Shown here in pieces: positions 1 to 9,993 of a DNA stretch of 64,000 nucleotides. This stretch comes from Nakazawaea peltata (lineage: Eukaryota; Ascomycota; Pichiomycetes; Alaninales; Pachysolenaceae). Numbering within the stretch: position 1 is the stretch's first letter; every line of letters begins with the position of its first letter. The position numbers were made by a program, and so were the translations under genes. Below the pieces are notes generated by a model, which had not been told where the DNA came from, did not search any database, and was given only the letters and a program-made list of their open reading frames with translations. Where the stretch lies: NCBI GenBank assembly GCA_001599355.1, contig BCGQ01000001.1, positions 2,731,135-2,795,134 of the forward strand. The letters are read 5' to 3'.

Positions 1-1128
1 CTTCAAGGGGCTAGAAGGTATTGCGCACTCTACAGCAAAATGACTAAAAATTATGTAAATAGAGCTAAACCTTTGAAATGCCCAAGGCACAACCAGGGGA
101 TCCCCTTCTCAGGGTCGACCAAGTTATAAAAAAGAAAAGGGTGTGCTCATGAGGATCTCATGTTCTAGACTGCATATGAAGCGATATTGACAAAGTACAT
201 AAGATGGCCCATAACTAGAGTAACTTTGAAACAATTGCCCTGCCCTCTCTCCCCCCAATTAGAGATGCGTGTGCGCGGTGCTCATTTTCTTATCTCCCAA
301 ATAGGAGGGGTATATGTAAGTTTTTGGAAGAAGTAATTTTTCTTAATAATATTTTTTTTTAAGAGGGGGGAGAGGGGGCGGAAAAAAGGCACTTACCTTT
401 ACGGTGACATTGATAGGGACAGGCACAGATTACATTTTATCATGGAAGTAATACGTAGTTAAAAAAGGAGTTTGAGCAAATTTGATGACGATGATCAATA
501 CCGTGTCTAGAGTCCAATGACGCTTCATCCCCCTCATCATGATTGCTTTCCAAAAGGGCAAATCAAACATGCCATAAATTTCGATATAGCATATTAAACA
601 ATAAAGAAAAGGTAAAAAGAAACAAGCAAAAAAAAGAAATCCTGCTAAAAACAGACAGTCAAAGGTCTCGCTAGGTAGTAAGCCCGGAGGTGGCCGTGGA
701 TCGTGAAAGGAAGTCGGACCATCTTGATGCTGCATCGAAAAGTACCAAGGGATGTTCGCAGCATATGGAATGATGATGTCTTATCATTTGACACTATCTC
801 CCCCACAAAGCTCTCTACTCTCTGCCCCATCCCCATCTACTACTCTCCATTCCCCCCCTATCCCTCCCACACGTTTCTTTGGTGCCTCTTTTTCCTTCCC
901 TTTCCCTCCAATACCCCTTTTTCTGCCCCTCGTATAAATCCAACCTTTGAGCGATTTCATGCCCTTTTCTTTTTTTTCCCTCCTGTCGTTCCTACTTTTT
1001 TTAACCTTTTTACTAATCTGTCTCCTCCCAACACTTAAAAACACCGGAAAGGAAAAAATTTACGTATATATAATTTAGAATGTCTAATTGATAGATTAAA
1101 TACAGTTGATCGAGTATTAAGTATATCT
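1..1128. other. Intergenic region upstream of the C2H2 regulator
   Basis: No gene can be supported here. The right part (about 810-1030) is a long pyrimidine-rich tract of C and T runs, typical of yeast promoters and 5' leaders, and it leads into the ATG at 1129. A reverse-strand reading frame at 430-735 could encode about 101 residues with a hydrophobic middle. It has no recognised family and no supporting neighbour, so I did not call it. Confidence 0.6.
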
Positions 1129-2688
1129 ATGTCTTCATTAGCGCTGGAACCTGAGCGCGAGGTTCCTTCTCAGAAGGATGCCGTCAAGGGCGGTAAGAAA
1201 AAATCAAAGGGCCGCGTTTTCCAATGTAGCGGGTTCCCTCCTTGTAACATGTCCTTTACAAGATCCGAACATTTGGCCAGACATATTCGTTCACATACTG
1301 GTGAGAAGCCATTCAAATGTCAACATTGTAACAAGTTTTTCAGTAGATTGGACAATTTGAGGCAACACAAGCAAACCGTCCATGCTTATGAGAACTTCAT
1401 TCTCACTTATCCAAATGAGAAATTAATGATTAGAGTTCGTAATGACGAGTTCCACGAGGTTAAGAAGAACTTGGGGATTGATGAAAATAATATGATTAGA
1501 GTTGGTTCTAATAATCAACAACAAGGTCCTCCTGCTCAGCATGGCCAACCACAGAACCAACAACCATACCAGCCTCAATATCGTTCTCAAGAGGATATTA
1601 ATTTGGCTGCTCAACAACTTAGTGATATGAGAAACATTTCTTCATCCAACCCAATAACTCCAGTGACTCAACAGTTCAACTCCCATTATCATAATGGCCA
1701 GAACAATGGACAAAACAGATCACTCATTTCACCTCCAAATTCCACCTCCCCACATACTTCTCATGACCCAAGTTTCCCGCAACATCATCAACACCAGCTG
1801 CTGCCGCCACCTCCAAGGGCATCTTCATCTTCTTTGTTAAGACCTTTACAATTCAGACCTGATGACCACAAGAGACCTAGACCTATTATGGTTCCGGATA
1901 ACCAAGAGGATCCTCGTTTGCTGCATTCAGCTCCACCTGCACCTCATCAGCACCTTCTGTGGCAACAACAACAACATCAACAATCTTATTTGAGCACACC
2001 ACTCACCGGAAGATCTTTAATTTCACCATTATCACCATACCACAACTCCCAATATCATCATTTGAATTATATGAACAATCAAATTCACCCTCCATCGTCT
2101 CTGGGTGGTTCTCAACCGCAACAACATCCGCTGCAATATTCGCTGCCTCAGCAAATGACTCCAAACAACAGTTCATTCATCAGTCCATACCAGGCCAATT
2201 TCCCTGCCATTCAACCTAATCAACAGCAATACCAACAGCAGCAATATCAACAACAATACCAGCAGAGACAACAACCTCAACAACCACCACAGCAACAACA
2301 ACCTGTTCCTCCTCCACCTCAACAGTACAACAAATTACCTCTGATCAAGATAAGAGAACCAGGTCAAGGTTCTGCATCAACTACACCTGTCAAGAATCAT
2401 TTCCCATCTCCTCATGAGTCTCAATCCCAAAGTCAATACAAACCTGTATCTCAACTGACTCCATCTCAACCACTGAGAAGTCCGGTTTTCGAGACAGAAA
2501 GAGGAAACAGAATGAAGGTGAGCCATTTGATGAATGATGACAGTAGTTCGAGACCTACAACTTCAGATGACGAAAATAATAGCAACAAGGAGAATGGTGC
2601 TTCTCTTTCATCATCCTCCACTGGAATGCCTCTGCCTGAGACCTCAAAGATGAAACTTCCATCTCTCAAGGAATTGGCTTTTAAATGA
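1129..2688 (+). CDS. C2H2 zinc-finger transcription factor (Usv1/Rgm1-like type)
   Basis: A 519-residue protein, probably a nuclear DNA-binding regulator. Two adjacent C2H2 fingers lie near the N-terminus: Cys33/Cys39 with His52/His56, then Cys64/Cys67 with His80/His85, joined by a classical TGEKPF linker. A basic stretch (about residues 21-29, KKKSKGR) just before them could act as a nuclear signal. The rest is low complexity: Gln/Pro/Ser-rich with poly-Gln runs around residues 365-400, typical of fungal activation or prion-like regions. A short conserved-looking tail ends in LKELAFK. The two-finger layout resembles Saccharomyces stress and carbon regulators such as Usv1 and Rgm1, but the paralogue cannot be fixed. 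The start is the first ATG after a pyrimidine-rich leader. Confidence 0.85.
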   Translation: MSSLALEPEREVPSQKDAVKGGKKKSKGRVFQCSGFPPCNMSFTRSEHLARHIRSHTGEKPFKCQHCNKFFSRLDNLRQHKQTVHAYENFILTYPNEKLMIRVRNDEFHEVKKNLGIDENNMIRVGSNNQQQGPPAQHGQPQNQQPYQPQYRSQEDINLAAQQLSDMRNISSSNPITPVTQQFNSHYHNGQNNGQNRSLISPPNSTSPHTSHDPSFPQHHQHQLLPPPPRASSSSLLRPLQFRPDDHKRPRPIMVPDNQEDPRLLHSAPPAPHQHLLWQQQQHQQSYLSTPLTGRSLISPLSPYHNSQYHHLNYMNNQIHPPSSLGGSQPQQHPLQYSLPQQMTPNNSSFISPYQANFPAIQPNQQQYQQQQYQQQYQQRQQPQQPPQQQQPVPPPPQQYNKLPLIKIREPGQGSASTTPVKNHFPSPHESQSQSQYKPVSQLTPSQPLRSPVFETERGNRMKVSHLMNDDSSSRPTTSDDENNSNKENGASLSSSSTGMPLPETSKMKLPSLKELAFK

Positions 2689-3031
2689 TACCTCTGTTGC
2701 ATTTTATGTTTGTTTTTTATTTGATCGGCTTGTATATTTGCTTGCATGTTTTGCTACCCTTAAGGGTTAATACGTTATGTTTTAAGATAATCATTGTAGT
2801 GTCCACTTGTAGTCCCTCTGTAACCCCTCTGTAACCCCCTCTTGGGAGCCCAACAGAAAAGGTCGTGCACTCCCAATTTTGCCAATCTAACCAAAAAAAG
2901 CAGCTCACTCAGCCCAGCCTTATCTGGGAAAAAGGTGGCCCAGGACTATCGATGAAATTCGAGTCAAGCTACAAAGAAGACTTTAACACTTATTGAAGAA
3001 GATATATATGATTGATAAGCTTTAGAGAAAG
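2689..3031. promoter_or_regulatory. Intergenic region with CCCCT (STRE-like) motifs
   Basis: A spacer between two genes on the same strand. Around 2815-2840 the sequence repeats a CTCTGTAACCCC unit, giving adjacent CCCCT motifs, which is the core of the stress-response element read by Msn2/4-type fingers. The sequence shows the motif; any function is inference. They lie about 200 bases upstream of the gene at 3032. Confidence 0.4.
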
Positions 3032-3697
3032 ATGAACTATAACTACATATCGTCGAATACGGGCGGCGGTGGAGGTGTATTGTTGAATGGGAACTCTGGG
3101 AACGCCACCGGAGATTCTACTCTGCAACAACAGCAACAGCAACCAACATCGTCGTCGTTATTCTCACAAGTGCCTGGGAATGGCGCTCAGATGGGCCAGG
3201 CCACATCTCCTGGACATCAGTTATTCCAAAGCCCCTTGAATGGATTCTCATCGTTGAGAACAGCATCATCGGGTTCAAATTACTCGACTCCGCTCATGGC
3301 TAATTTAGACTTGGCCACGGCATCGACTTCATCATCGGGAACGGCCTCATCTTCGTCGTCGTATTCACGTCAACGGTTCTTGTGTTCCAAAGGATTTGAT
3401 TGGGAGGATGATTTGGAGTTTTGTCCGGAGATTGTCTCTCCACAACAACTCAACCAACATCATAAGTTCAATCCTTATACTTCACTGGTATTCTCTCCGA
3501 TCTCTCCTCCTCAAACGGTGGCAGAGACTGCTAGCGAAAGCAGTCCTGAATCTAATGTCAAGAAGACCCCGGTTCAAGACCTGCAACGCAGTCTGACTTT
3601 GTCACCAAGAGTACATACCCCTCGGATCAAGAAGCCATTGGAGATTATCAACCCTCTGACAAGAGCCAAAGTGGGATCTCCAAGCATCAACAATTGA
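3032..3697 (+). CDS. Uncharacterised low-complexity protein
   Basis: A 221-residue protein that I do not recognise. The first half is Gly/Gln/Ser-rich and looks disordered. The second half has two non-repetitive blocks. One (about residues 112-130) contains a Cys, then aromatic and acidic residues (FDWEDDLEFCP). The other is near the C-terminus, with several SP/TP sites followed by KKPLEIINPLT and a VGSP motif. SP/TP sites suggest phosphorylation by proline-directed kinases, which is inference. There is no membrane segment and no signal peptide. The ATG is at 3032, and the frame is compact and codon-typical, so a real gene is likely. Confidence 0.7.
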   Translation: MNYNYISSNTGGGGGVLLNGNSGNATGDSTLQQQQQQPTSSSLFSQVPGNGAQMGQATSPGHQLFQSPLNGFSSLRTASSGSNYSTPLMANLDLATASTSSSGTASSSSSYSRQRFLCSKGFDWEDDLEFCPEIVSPQQLNQHHKFNPYTSLVFSPISPPQTVAETASESSPESNVKKTPVQDLQRSLTLSPRVHTPRIKKPLEIINPLTRAKVGSPSINN

Positions 3698-4273
3698 ACT
3701 CATTGGAAAGGAGAGAAGGACTGGTTTCTTCTTCTCGACCGAGCCGTTTTACACTTCTTGTTGATCATGGAGTTAAAACACTCGATCCCTTCCAACGCTC
3801 ACGTTCAATCTTGCTTTTCCCTATTGATTTAGTCTCGAGTATTTTCCCCACCCAAACTATAGAACCTTAAAGGACATACAAAGAAAAAAAGATGATGGTT
3901 ATGATGATTTATTTATATCCTAAATGATGATTTAGAAACAACTTGCACGATATGTCTTTATCGATATATAAAGAGGAGAGGATATCTGCTCACGAAAGAC
4001 TTTATGATTCAATTTCAACGCTATTATGTTAATGTTTGTAGATAAGTGTAGTTTGTGTGTGATAACTTTACCCCTCACATCACCACCTCATATTTCCACC
4101 TCACACCCTTCCCCCTCCCCCCTTTATTGCCCCCTAATTAACCCCTAATTAACCCCTTTACAAGCTCATCCCTTTCCCCTCAGTAGAACACGATAGAAAA
4201 AAAATGTAAATGAAAAAAAAGGAGTCGACGATCAAAGGTTTGGGCGTTTAAGGAGTAGAGAAAAGAGACGAAA
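3698..4273. other. Intergenic region with C-rich tandem repeat
   Basis: A gene-free spacer. The distal half is strongly C/T-rich on the + strand, and at 4132-4156 it contains two copies of CCCCTAATTAA followed by a third CCCC. This is likely promoter sequence for the gene at 4274. No open frame of note. Confidence 0.5.
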
Positions 4274-4666
4274 ATGGATGACGAATTAGCTGCTATTAGG
4301 GCAGCCAGACTTCAAGAGTTACAAAGAAACTCTGGAGGTGGACAAGATGGACCTTCTGGGAGTGGAGGTCAACAGGCTCCTCTGAATCCTATCTTAGCTC
4401 AGGTTTTGGAGCCTCAAGCTCGTGAGAGATTGTCAAGAGTTCGTATGGTGAAGCCCGACAGAGCTGCTGCCGTGGAGAATTATATCGTCAAATTGGTACA
4501 GATGGGCCAGATAAGGCAGAAGTTAGGAGAAAATGATATTGTAGAGATCTTGGATGGTATAAGTAGGGATACCAGTGGTCAACAGCAAACCAAGATCATC
4601 TTCTCAAGAAAACAGCATGTAGAAAGTGATAACGATGATGATGATGACGACGATTTCTTCGATTAA
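4274..4666 (+). CDS. SDD2: PDCD5 family protein (Sdd2)
   Basis: A 130-residue member of the PDCD5/TFAR19 family, called Sdd2 (YMR074C) in S. cerevisiae. These are small helical nucleic-acid-binding proteins; the yeast protein is cytosolic and was found through suppression of a Sec61/Sec63-related defect. Family hallmarks are seen in order: an N-terminal acidic helix (DDELAAIRAARLQEL), a Gly/Gln linker, the core LEPQARERLSRVRMVKPDRA, the second helix (VENYIVKLVQMGQI) and the C-terminal KIIFSRK, then an acidic Asp run. Length is normal. In S. cerevisiae this gene is the immediate neighbour of IRC21, which here lies about 8 kb away. Confidence 0.88.
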   Translation: MDDELAAIRAARLQELQRNSGGGQDGPSGSGGQQAPLNPILAQVLEPQARERLSRVRMVKPDRAAAVENYIVKLVQMGQIRQKLGENDIVEILDGISRDTSGQQQTKIIFSRKQHVESDNDDDDDDDFFD

Positions 4667-4730
4667 CCAAATCTACAATTAGGTTGAACGTAATAAATAG
4701 TGTTAATAAACGGATATATATATATATTTT

Positions 4731-6443
4731 TTAGAGTCTAATGAGACCTTTCTTGACGGCAGAGTTTAAAATACTGATAAGAGACAAGAAGGAAGCTTGC
4801 GAGATATCCTCATGGATACCTACACCCCAGATGGAGGTATTGAGAGACAGACCATCACTAAGAGAGCATTCAATGTAGGTAGCAGCCTTCGAGTCTGAGT
4901 CTTTACCCAAAGAATGTTCATGGAACTTTAAGATCTTCACGTTCAGTCTGAAGAACTTGGATAAAGCGTTTGTCAGAGACGAAAGAGGACCGTTTCCTAC
5001 TCCCTCTAAAGAGTGTTCGGTACCATTGATAGATAACAACAAGTTACATCTTCTAGAGTTCTTGTCGAGGACCTTCATTTCGTAGTCGATCAACTTGATA
5101 GGATAAGATTCATCATTCAAGATAAAGTTCTGATAGAACAAGTCTACGATTTCATTACTCACCAACTCTCTACCGACCTGTTCAGTGGAAGACTGAACCA
5201 CTTTACTGAATTCCACCTGTAAACCACGAGGTAAGTCCAATTCCAAGTTCCGCAAGATGATCCATGAGGCTCCACCTTTACCGGACTGTGAGTTGACTCT
5301 GATAATCAGCTCGTATGTTCTTCCAATATCCAGAGGATCGATAGGCAAATATGGGATCTGCCACTTCAGGTCCTTCGGACCCTCGTCTCTCATCTTGAAA
5401 CCCTTCTTGATGGCATCTTGATGTGATCCACTGAATGCACATACCACTAATTGACCTCCATATGGAGCTCTTGGATGTACCGGGATCTTGTTACAACGCT
5501 CAACGATGTCTACAACGGAGGAGATATCTGAGAAGTCCAACTTTGGGGAGATTCCCTGCGAATACAAATTCAAGGCCAAGGTCACCAAGTCTACATTACC
5601 TGTTCTTTCTCCATTTCCGAAAAGACATCCTTCGACTCTGTCTGCACCGGCCATCTGGGCCAATTCCAGAGCCAGAACAGCACATCCTCTGTCATTATGA
5701 GGATGTAAAGAGATACAAACCTTCTCACGTTCCGAGATACCGGTCGAGAACACCTCGATTTGATCAGCGTAAACGTTTGGAGTGGACATCTCAACAGTAG
5801 CAGGTAAATTGAAAATAATAGGATTCTCAACAGTCGGTTCCCATTCGGCCTTAACAGCTTCACATACTTTAAGAGCATATTCAGGACTTGTATCACTGAA
5901 AGTTTCTGGACTAAACTCGAAATCCCACTCGGTTCCTTGTTGAGATGGGTCATCTTTAGTCAACTGGCGGACTAAACGAGCAGACTTGGCAGCTAATTCT
6001 AAAGACTCATCCTCCGACATTCCAAAGATGACTCGTCTGAAGCAGGCAGATGTAGCCAAATAGATATGCACTGTGGCCTTCTTAGCACCTCTTAAAGACT
6101 CGATTGTCCTCTTGATCAACTCTTCTCTACAAGGACTCAAGACTTGGATAGACACATCATCAGGGGCGTTCTTAACGGCCCATTGAGTGAAATCGAAATC
6201 GATTTGAGAAGCACTTGGGAAAGCCACCTCAATCTCCTTGAATCCAATCTCAACTAACTTCAAGAAATACTCTTTCTTCTGCTCTACAGACATAGGGTCA
6301 GGTAACGATTGGTTACCATCTCTCAAGTCGGTGGAAAGCCAACGTGGAGGTTTGTCCAAGGTCTTGGATGGCCATTGGCGGTAAGGTAAGTGAACTGGAG
6401 GGAACTTCAGATACTTCACGGAAGGGTCTGCTAACATGACCAT
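4731..6443 (-). CDS. LEU4: 2-isopropylmalate synthase
   Basis: A 570-residue enzyme that condenses acetyl-CoA with 2-ketoisovalerate, the first committed step of leucine synthesis. The catalytic HMGL-like domain starts with the conserved RWLSTDLRDGNQ motif (about residues 35-46, holding a metal-binding Asp). It continues through the HPHNDRGC motif and the GNGERTGNVDLVTLALNLYSQG signature. A C-terminal LeuA dimer/allosteric domain follows (GVGNGPLSSL). The protein begins close to the mature core: the N-terminal extension that targets S. cerevisiae Leu4 to mitochondria is absent, so a cytosolic form is predicted. CTG codons at 5673-5675 and 5667-5669 (residues 257 and 259) fall in the CAVAAAEL-type motif, where other fungi mostly have Ala. 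Divergent from the amine oxidase gene. Confidence 0.95.
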   Translation of the reverse strand: MVMLADPSVKYLKFPPVHLPYRQWPSKTLDKPPRWLSTDLRDGNQSLPDPMSVEQKKEYFLKLVEIGFKEIEVAFPSASQIDFDFTQWAVKNAPDDVSIQVLSPCREELIKRTIESLRGAKKATVHIYLATSACFRRVIFGMSEDESLELAAKSARLVRQLTKDDPSQQGTEWDFEFSPETFSDTSPEYALKVCEAVKAEWEPTVENPIIFNLPATVEMSTPNVYADQIEVFSTGISEREKVCISLHPHNDRGCAVLALELAQMAGADRVEGCLFGNGERTGNVDLVTLALNLYSQGISPKLDFSDISSVVDIVERCNKIPVHPRAPYGGQLVVCAFSGSHQDAIKKGFKMRDEGPKDLKWQIPYLPIDPLDIGRTYELIIRVNSQSGKGGASWIILRNLELDLPRGLQVEFSKVVQSSTEQVGRELVSNEIVDLFYQNFILNDESYPIKLIDYEMKVLDKNSRRCNLLLSINGTEHSLEGVGNGPLSSLTNALSKFFRLNVKILKFHEHSLGKDSDSKAATYIECSLSDGLSLNTSIWGVGIHEDISQASFLSLISILNSAVKKGLIRL

Positions 6444-7350
6444 TTTGTGGGGTGAAATCTAGCAAAAAGTACTCGTTTTCTATAATATGCTGATAGGGTT
6501 ATCCCGGATTAGCAACTTGACGTATGACAATAGTGATACGACAACAGCGGTGGGAGAGTAACAAGATATGTATCTACTGATATAGCTACCTTGTTATATA
6601 TTTCGATACCCGAGGGATGATCACGTGAAAAATTTTAGAGTGTGACTAATTGCTATGAAAAATATGCATATGAGTGGGTGGAACGAGGGTGCAGAGAGAA
6701 AGAGGGCAGAGAGAAAGAAGGGAAGTATGGGGGTAGGGAGATAGGGAGAGGTATGGAAAATAGGGGCGAGTTTAGGAGTGGTTTAAGAAAACGTTAGTGG
6801 AGACCGGGTCAGATATAGAGAGCAGAACGGTTGAGCTCCTCCCTCTTATTGAGTTAACTTCTCTACACCTAATCCCTCCCTGCCTCATCGCTCCCACACA
6901 AATCAGTCATTCACAAAAATAACCCCTGTGTGTCAGTGTCAGGTCACTCATTATGGAGAAAAGGAAGAGCAGAAATAAGAGCAAAATATTAATCGTAAAA
7001 TTAAAGGTAGTGCACGTGATACCGAGCATCTCATTTTAATTGCACAGGAAAATCCGTACTGCCATTAGCGCAAGGCATTTGCGCTCCGATCGCATACTGA
7101 TAAGCATAGCGGGAGATTAGAGAGACGACAAATGTAGGGAGACTCAAATTATTTCATATTAAATATTTACATAGATAATGTGGTAATTACATTATATCGA
7201 GTTCAGTGACAATCATCTAGTTGCATCTGGAATCCTCCCTCAATCTTTCTCCAATCTTACTCTCCATTCTCATCCTCTTCCCATCGTAAATCTCAAAAAG
7301 GAAATCTGAAAAACTCCCGCTTAAAATGCAAATCATCTCGCATACTCATG

Positions 7351-7360
7351 CCTAATTAGG
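7351..7360. promoter_or_regulatory. Mcm1-type CArG box upstream of amine oxidase
   Basis: CCTAATTAGG, a perfect CC(A/T)6GG palindrome followed by AAAT, 135 bases upstream of the amine oxidase ATG. It matches the core of the yeast MADS-box (Mcm1) site. A longer version of the same palindrome is at 17317-17338. Confidence 0.5.
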
Positions 7361-7435
7361 AAATACCGGCTAGTTAAGCGGTCCTCAAATCTTTCCGCTT
7401 CCTTATCTTAGTGCTGCATTGGTCGATGAGATGAA

Positions 7436-7443
7436 TATAAATA
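7436..7443 (+). promoter_or_regulatory. TATA box of the amine oxidase gene
   Basis: TATAAATA, 52 bases upstream of the ATG at 7495. This is a usual TATA-to-ATG distance for a strongly regulated yeast gene. Confidence 0.65.
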
Positions 7444-7494
7444 AGTGAAATTTGGCAAATTTTCAATATTACCTTAACTCACCAATTCAAAATC

Positions 7495-9495
7495 ATGTCT
7501 GCTACTAAACTTCACCCATTCGACTCTTTACAAGAGTCCGAATTCAGACTCGCTGTTAAGTTGATCAAAAATGAGTACTCTGAGAAGCCTCATTTCATCA
7601 CCGTCGACAGATTAGACCCTCCAAAGAAGGATGCTATTAGATACTTGGAAGCCGAGAAGAACGGTACTGCCTTGCCTGTCATCCCAAGAGTCGTCTATCT
7701 GTACTACTACACCAACAACGGTAAGGATTTCCACAAGGCTTTGGTTAATGTCAGCCTTGGTCACATTATTGTCAAGGAGACCTTACCAAAGGGTGTTATT
7801 GGTCCATTATTACCAGAAGACATGGGTGAGATCGAAGAGATTTGTATGAAACATCCTCTCGTTCAAGCTGAGATCGCCAAATTGCAATTGCCAAAGGGTG
7901 TTCATGTCAGAAATGACCCATGGATGTACGGTACCGATGACTCCAACGATGAGAGACCTTTGATTCAATGTTACATGTACTTGCGTTATGACCATGACGA
8001 GTCTAACCATTACTCTTTGCCATTGAAGTTCTCTCCAGTCTTCGAGGCCTTCACCAACAAATTGGTCAGAATCGACTACTTGCCAGGTGGTCATGACGAG
8101 ACTATCACTCCAACTACCCCATGGAAGCAAGTCCCAGCCGTTGAATACCACCCAGACTTGAACGGTGTTCCAACCAAGACCGACTTGAAGCCTTTGATCG
8201 TCCAACAACCAGAAGGTCCTTCTTTCAACGTTAACGGTTCCTTGATCGAATGGCAAGATTGGAGATTCAGAGTCGCTCCAAACTGTAGAGAAGGTTTCGC
8301 CATTTACGACGTTACTTTCAAGGGTAGATCTGTCGCTTATAGAATCTCTTTGTCTGAGATGACTGTCCCATACGGTGACCCAAGAGCCCCATACCATAGA
8401 AAGCAAGCCTTTGATTTGGGTGACTGTGGTTTCGGTACTACCGGTAACAGTTTGAACTTGGGTTGTGACTGTCTTGGTGTTATTAAGTACCTTGACACTA
8501 TCAGAACCAATGCCGAAGGTGAACCAATCTTGGTTCCAAACACCGTCTGTTTGCATGAACAAGATTACGGTATTCTTTACAAGCATGTTAACTACAGAAC
8601 TAACGCTGCTGTCGTTGCTAGAAGAAGAGAATTCGTCGTTCAAACCATTGCTACCGTTGCTAACTACGAGTACATCATTAACATCATCTTTGACCAAGTA
8701 GGTGCTATCCAAATCCAAGTCAGAGCTACTGGTATCTTGTCTACCATGCCAATCGATGACGGAGTTGTTGTTGATTACGGTACTAACGTTGGTCCAAATG
8801 TTATGGCTGCTTACCACCAACATTTATTGGCCTTCAGAATCGACCCAGCCGTCGATGGTCATAAGAACACCGTTGTTTACGACGATGTGTTACCAATGGA
8901 GGAGAACACTCTGTTGAATCCTAACAATGTTGGATTCTACACCAAGAGAACCGTTCTTGAGAAATCTGGTGCTGTTGAACAATCTCCATTCACCAACAGA
9001 GCTTACAAGGTTATTAACGAGAACGTTATTAACAATGTCACTAAGAAGCCTGTTGCTTATAAGATTGAGATGCCAGCTAGACAAATGATCTTGGCTTCTC
9101 CAGAATCTTGGAACGTCAAGAGAGCCACTTATGCTACCAAACAATTGTGGGTCACTAAATACAGAGACAACCAATTGTATGCTGCTGGTGAGTTCACCAA
9201 CCAATCTCTCAAGGACACCGGTGTCGGAGAATGGGCTAACGGTCAAGACAGTGTTAGAAATGAGGATGTCGTCGTTTGGGCTACCTTGGGTTTCACCCAC
9301 GTTCCAAGACTGGAAGATTTCCCAGTCATGCCTGTAGAGATTCATCACATCAACATTGTTCCATTCGGATTCTTCGAGAAGAACCCAGCTTTGGACTTGC
9401 CTTTGGCTAACAACAACTTCAACAAGTCTCAATACTATGAACAATTCAAGCAAGGAGGTTCTCAAGAGGCTGCTTCTTGTTGCAAGAAGTTATAA
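7495..9495 (+). CDS. AMO1: Copper-containing primary amine oxidase (peroxisomal type)
   Basis: A 666-residue topaquinone copper amine oxidase. It oxidises primary amines (methylamine and similar) to aldehyde, ammonia and peroxide, letting yeasts use amines as nitrogen. Key residues are present: catalytic base Asp307 (in AFDLGDCG), topaquinone precursor Tyr391 in the NYEY motif, and copper ligands His441, His443 and His602. Spacing is the same as in the Ogataea (Hansenula) polymorpha enzyme. The C-terminus ends CCKKL. A Cys-Cys tail is shared with the Ogataea enzyme, but the final KKL is a poor PTS1, and no clear PTS2 is visible at the N-terminus, so peroxisomal import is likely from the family but not proved. 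Codon use is strongly biased (few CTG), suggesting high expression. GATAAG sites upstream fit nitrogen control. S. cerevisiae lacks this gene. Confidence 0.94.
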   Translation: MSATKLHPFDSLQESEFRLAVKLIKNEYSEKPHFITVDRLDPPKKDAIRYLEAEKNGTALPVIPRVVYLYYYTNNGKDFHKALVNVSLGHIIVKETLPKGVIGPLLPEDMGEIEEICMKHPLVQAEIAKLQLPKGVHVRNDPWMYGTDDSNDERPLIQCYMYLRYDHDESNHYSLPLKFSPVFEAFTNKLVRIDYLPGGHDETITPTTPWKQVPAVEYHPDLNGVPTKTDLKPLIVQQPEGPSFNVNGSLIEWQDWRFRVAPNCREGFAIYDVTFKGRSVAYRISLSEMTVPYGDPRAPYHRKQAFDLGDCGFGTTGNSLNLGCDCLGVIKYLDTIRTNAEGEPILVPNTVCLHEQDYGILYKHVNYRTNAAVVARRREFVVQTIATVANYEYIINIIFDQVGAIQIQVRATGILSTMPIDDGVVVDYGTNVGPNVMAAYHQHLLAFRIDPAVDGHKNTVVYDDVLPMEENTLLNPNNVGFYTKRTVLEKSGAVEQSPFTNRAYKVINENVINNVTKKPVAYKIEMPARQMILASPESWNVKRATYATKQLWVTKYRDNQLYAAGEFTNQSLKDTGVGEWANGQDSVRNEDVVVWATLGFTHVPRLEDFPVMPVEIHHINIVPFGFFEKNPALDLPLANNNFNKSQYYEQFKQGGSQEAASCCKKL

Positions 9496-9993
9496 TCGGA
9501 CGGGTAACGGTTAATTCATTGTATATGCTTTTCTAATATTATTGATTAAGAGTAATAATGTGTAGAGGTAGTAGGTCACGTGACACAGATCTTTAATTAG
9601 GGTTAAGTGGTTGCGGAAGAGGTAAGAAGATGTGAAGAGTGTGGTTTCATGGGAGTTTCAGATCGTATCATACAAGTTTATCCTTCAGTAGTGTATAGGT
9701 ATGACAAATGAAATGCTACAATGTGTGGTGAGGCTATGGAGGGAGGACTGGGCTGAGCTATGGAAGAGCACAGTGTATTTGCCCTTCAGAGCTGGTTTGG
9801 ATTGAGGTTTCCCTGGTCTAATACCCATCTAGACCTTTCTCAATCTAGACCACTAATCATCAGAGGCTGAGCTTCCCCGTATCCAGATATGATACATCAT
9901 CTCTTCTGAAACATGTTGTAAAATGCATCAAGCGCAACGATATATATTGGGGGTGTTTTGGGGCAGACGCCTCAATTTCAGGTCGTCATTCAA
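9496..9993. other. Intergenic region with a GTCACGTGAC palindrome
   Basis: A spacer downstream of the amine oxidase. A perfect 10-base palindrome GTCACGTGAC lies at 9575-9584, an extended E-box of the Cbf1 type. The motif TATATATTGG occurs near 9941-9950, shortly before the next gene. Nothing else is recognised. Confidence 0.4.

Larger units (their letters stand above)
6444..7494. promoter_or_regulatory. Divergent LEU4 / amine oxidase promoter region
   Basis: A bidirectional regulatory region of about 1 kb. On the LEU4 side there is a CACGTG box at 6622-6627 (Cbf1/Pho4 type) and a Gcn4-like TGACTAAT at 6643-6650. A second CACGTG is at 7013-7018. On the amine oxidase side there are GATAAG sites at 7099-7104 and, inverted, at 7402-7407. 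A CArG box CCTAATTAGG (Mcm1 type) lies at 7351-7360 and a TATA box at 7436-7443. The motifs are seen directly; factor assignments are from known yeast consensus sites. Confidence 0.6.

Noticed and set aside
430-735. Reverse-strand frame of about 101 residues with a hydrophobic middle; a GTAAGT on the same strand near 393-398
   Set aside because: No family, no matching branch point downstream, and it lies in a promoter-like region; too weak to call a gene.
4132-4156. CCCCTAATTAA repeats resembling telomeric sequence
   Set aside because: Only two to three units between ordinary genes; a promoter tract is simpler.
7810-8823. Long reverse-strand open frame (337 codons) inside the amine oxidase
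   Set aside because: It mirrors the strongly biased codons of the sense gene, has no recognised domain, and is a shadow frame.
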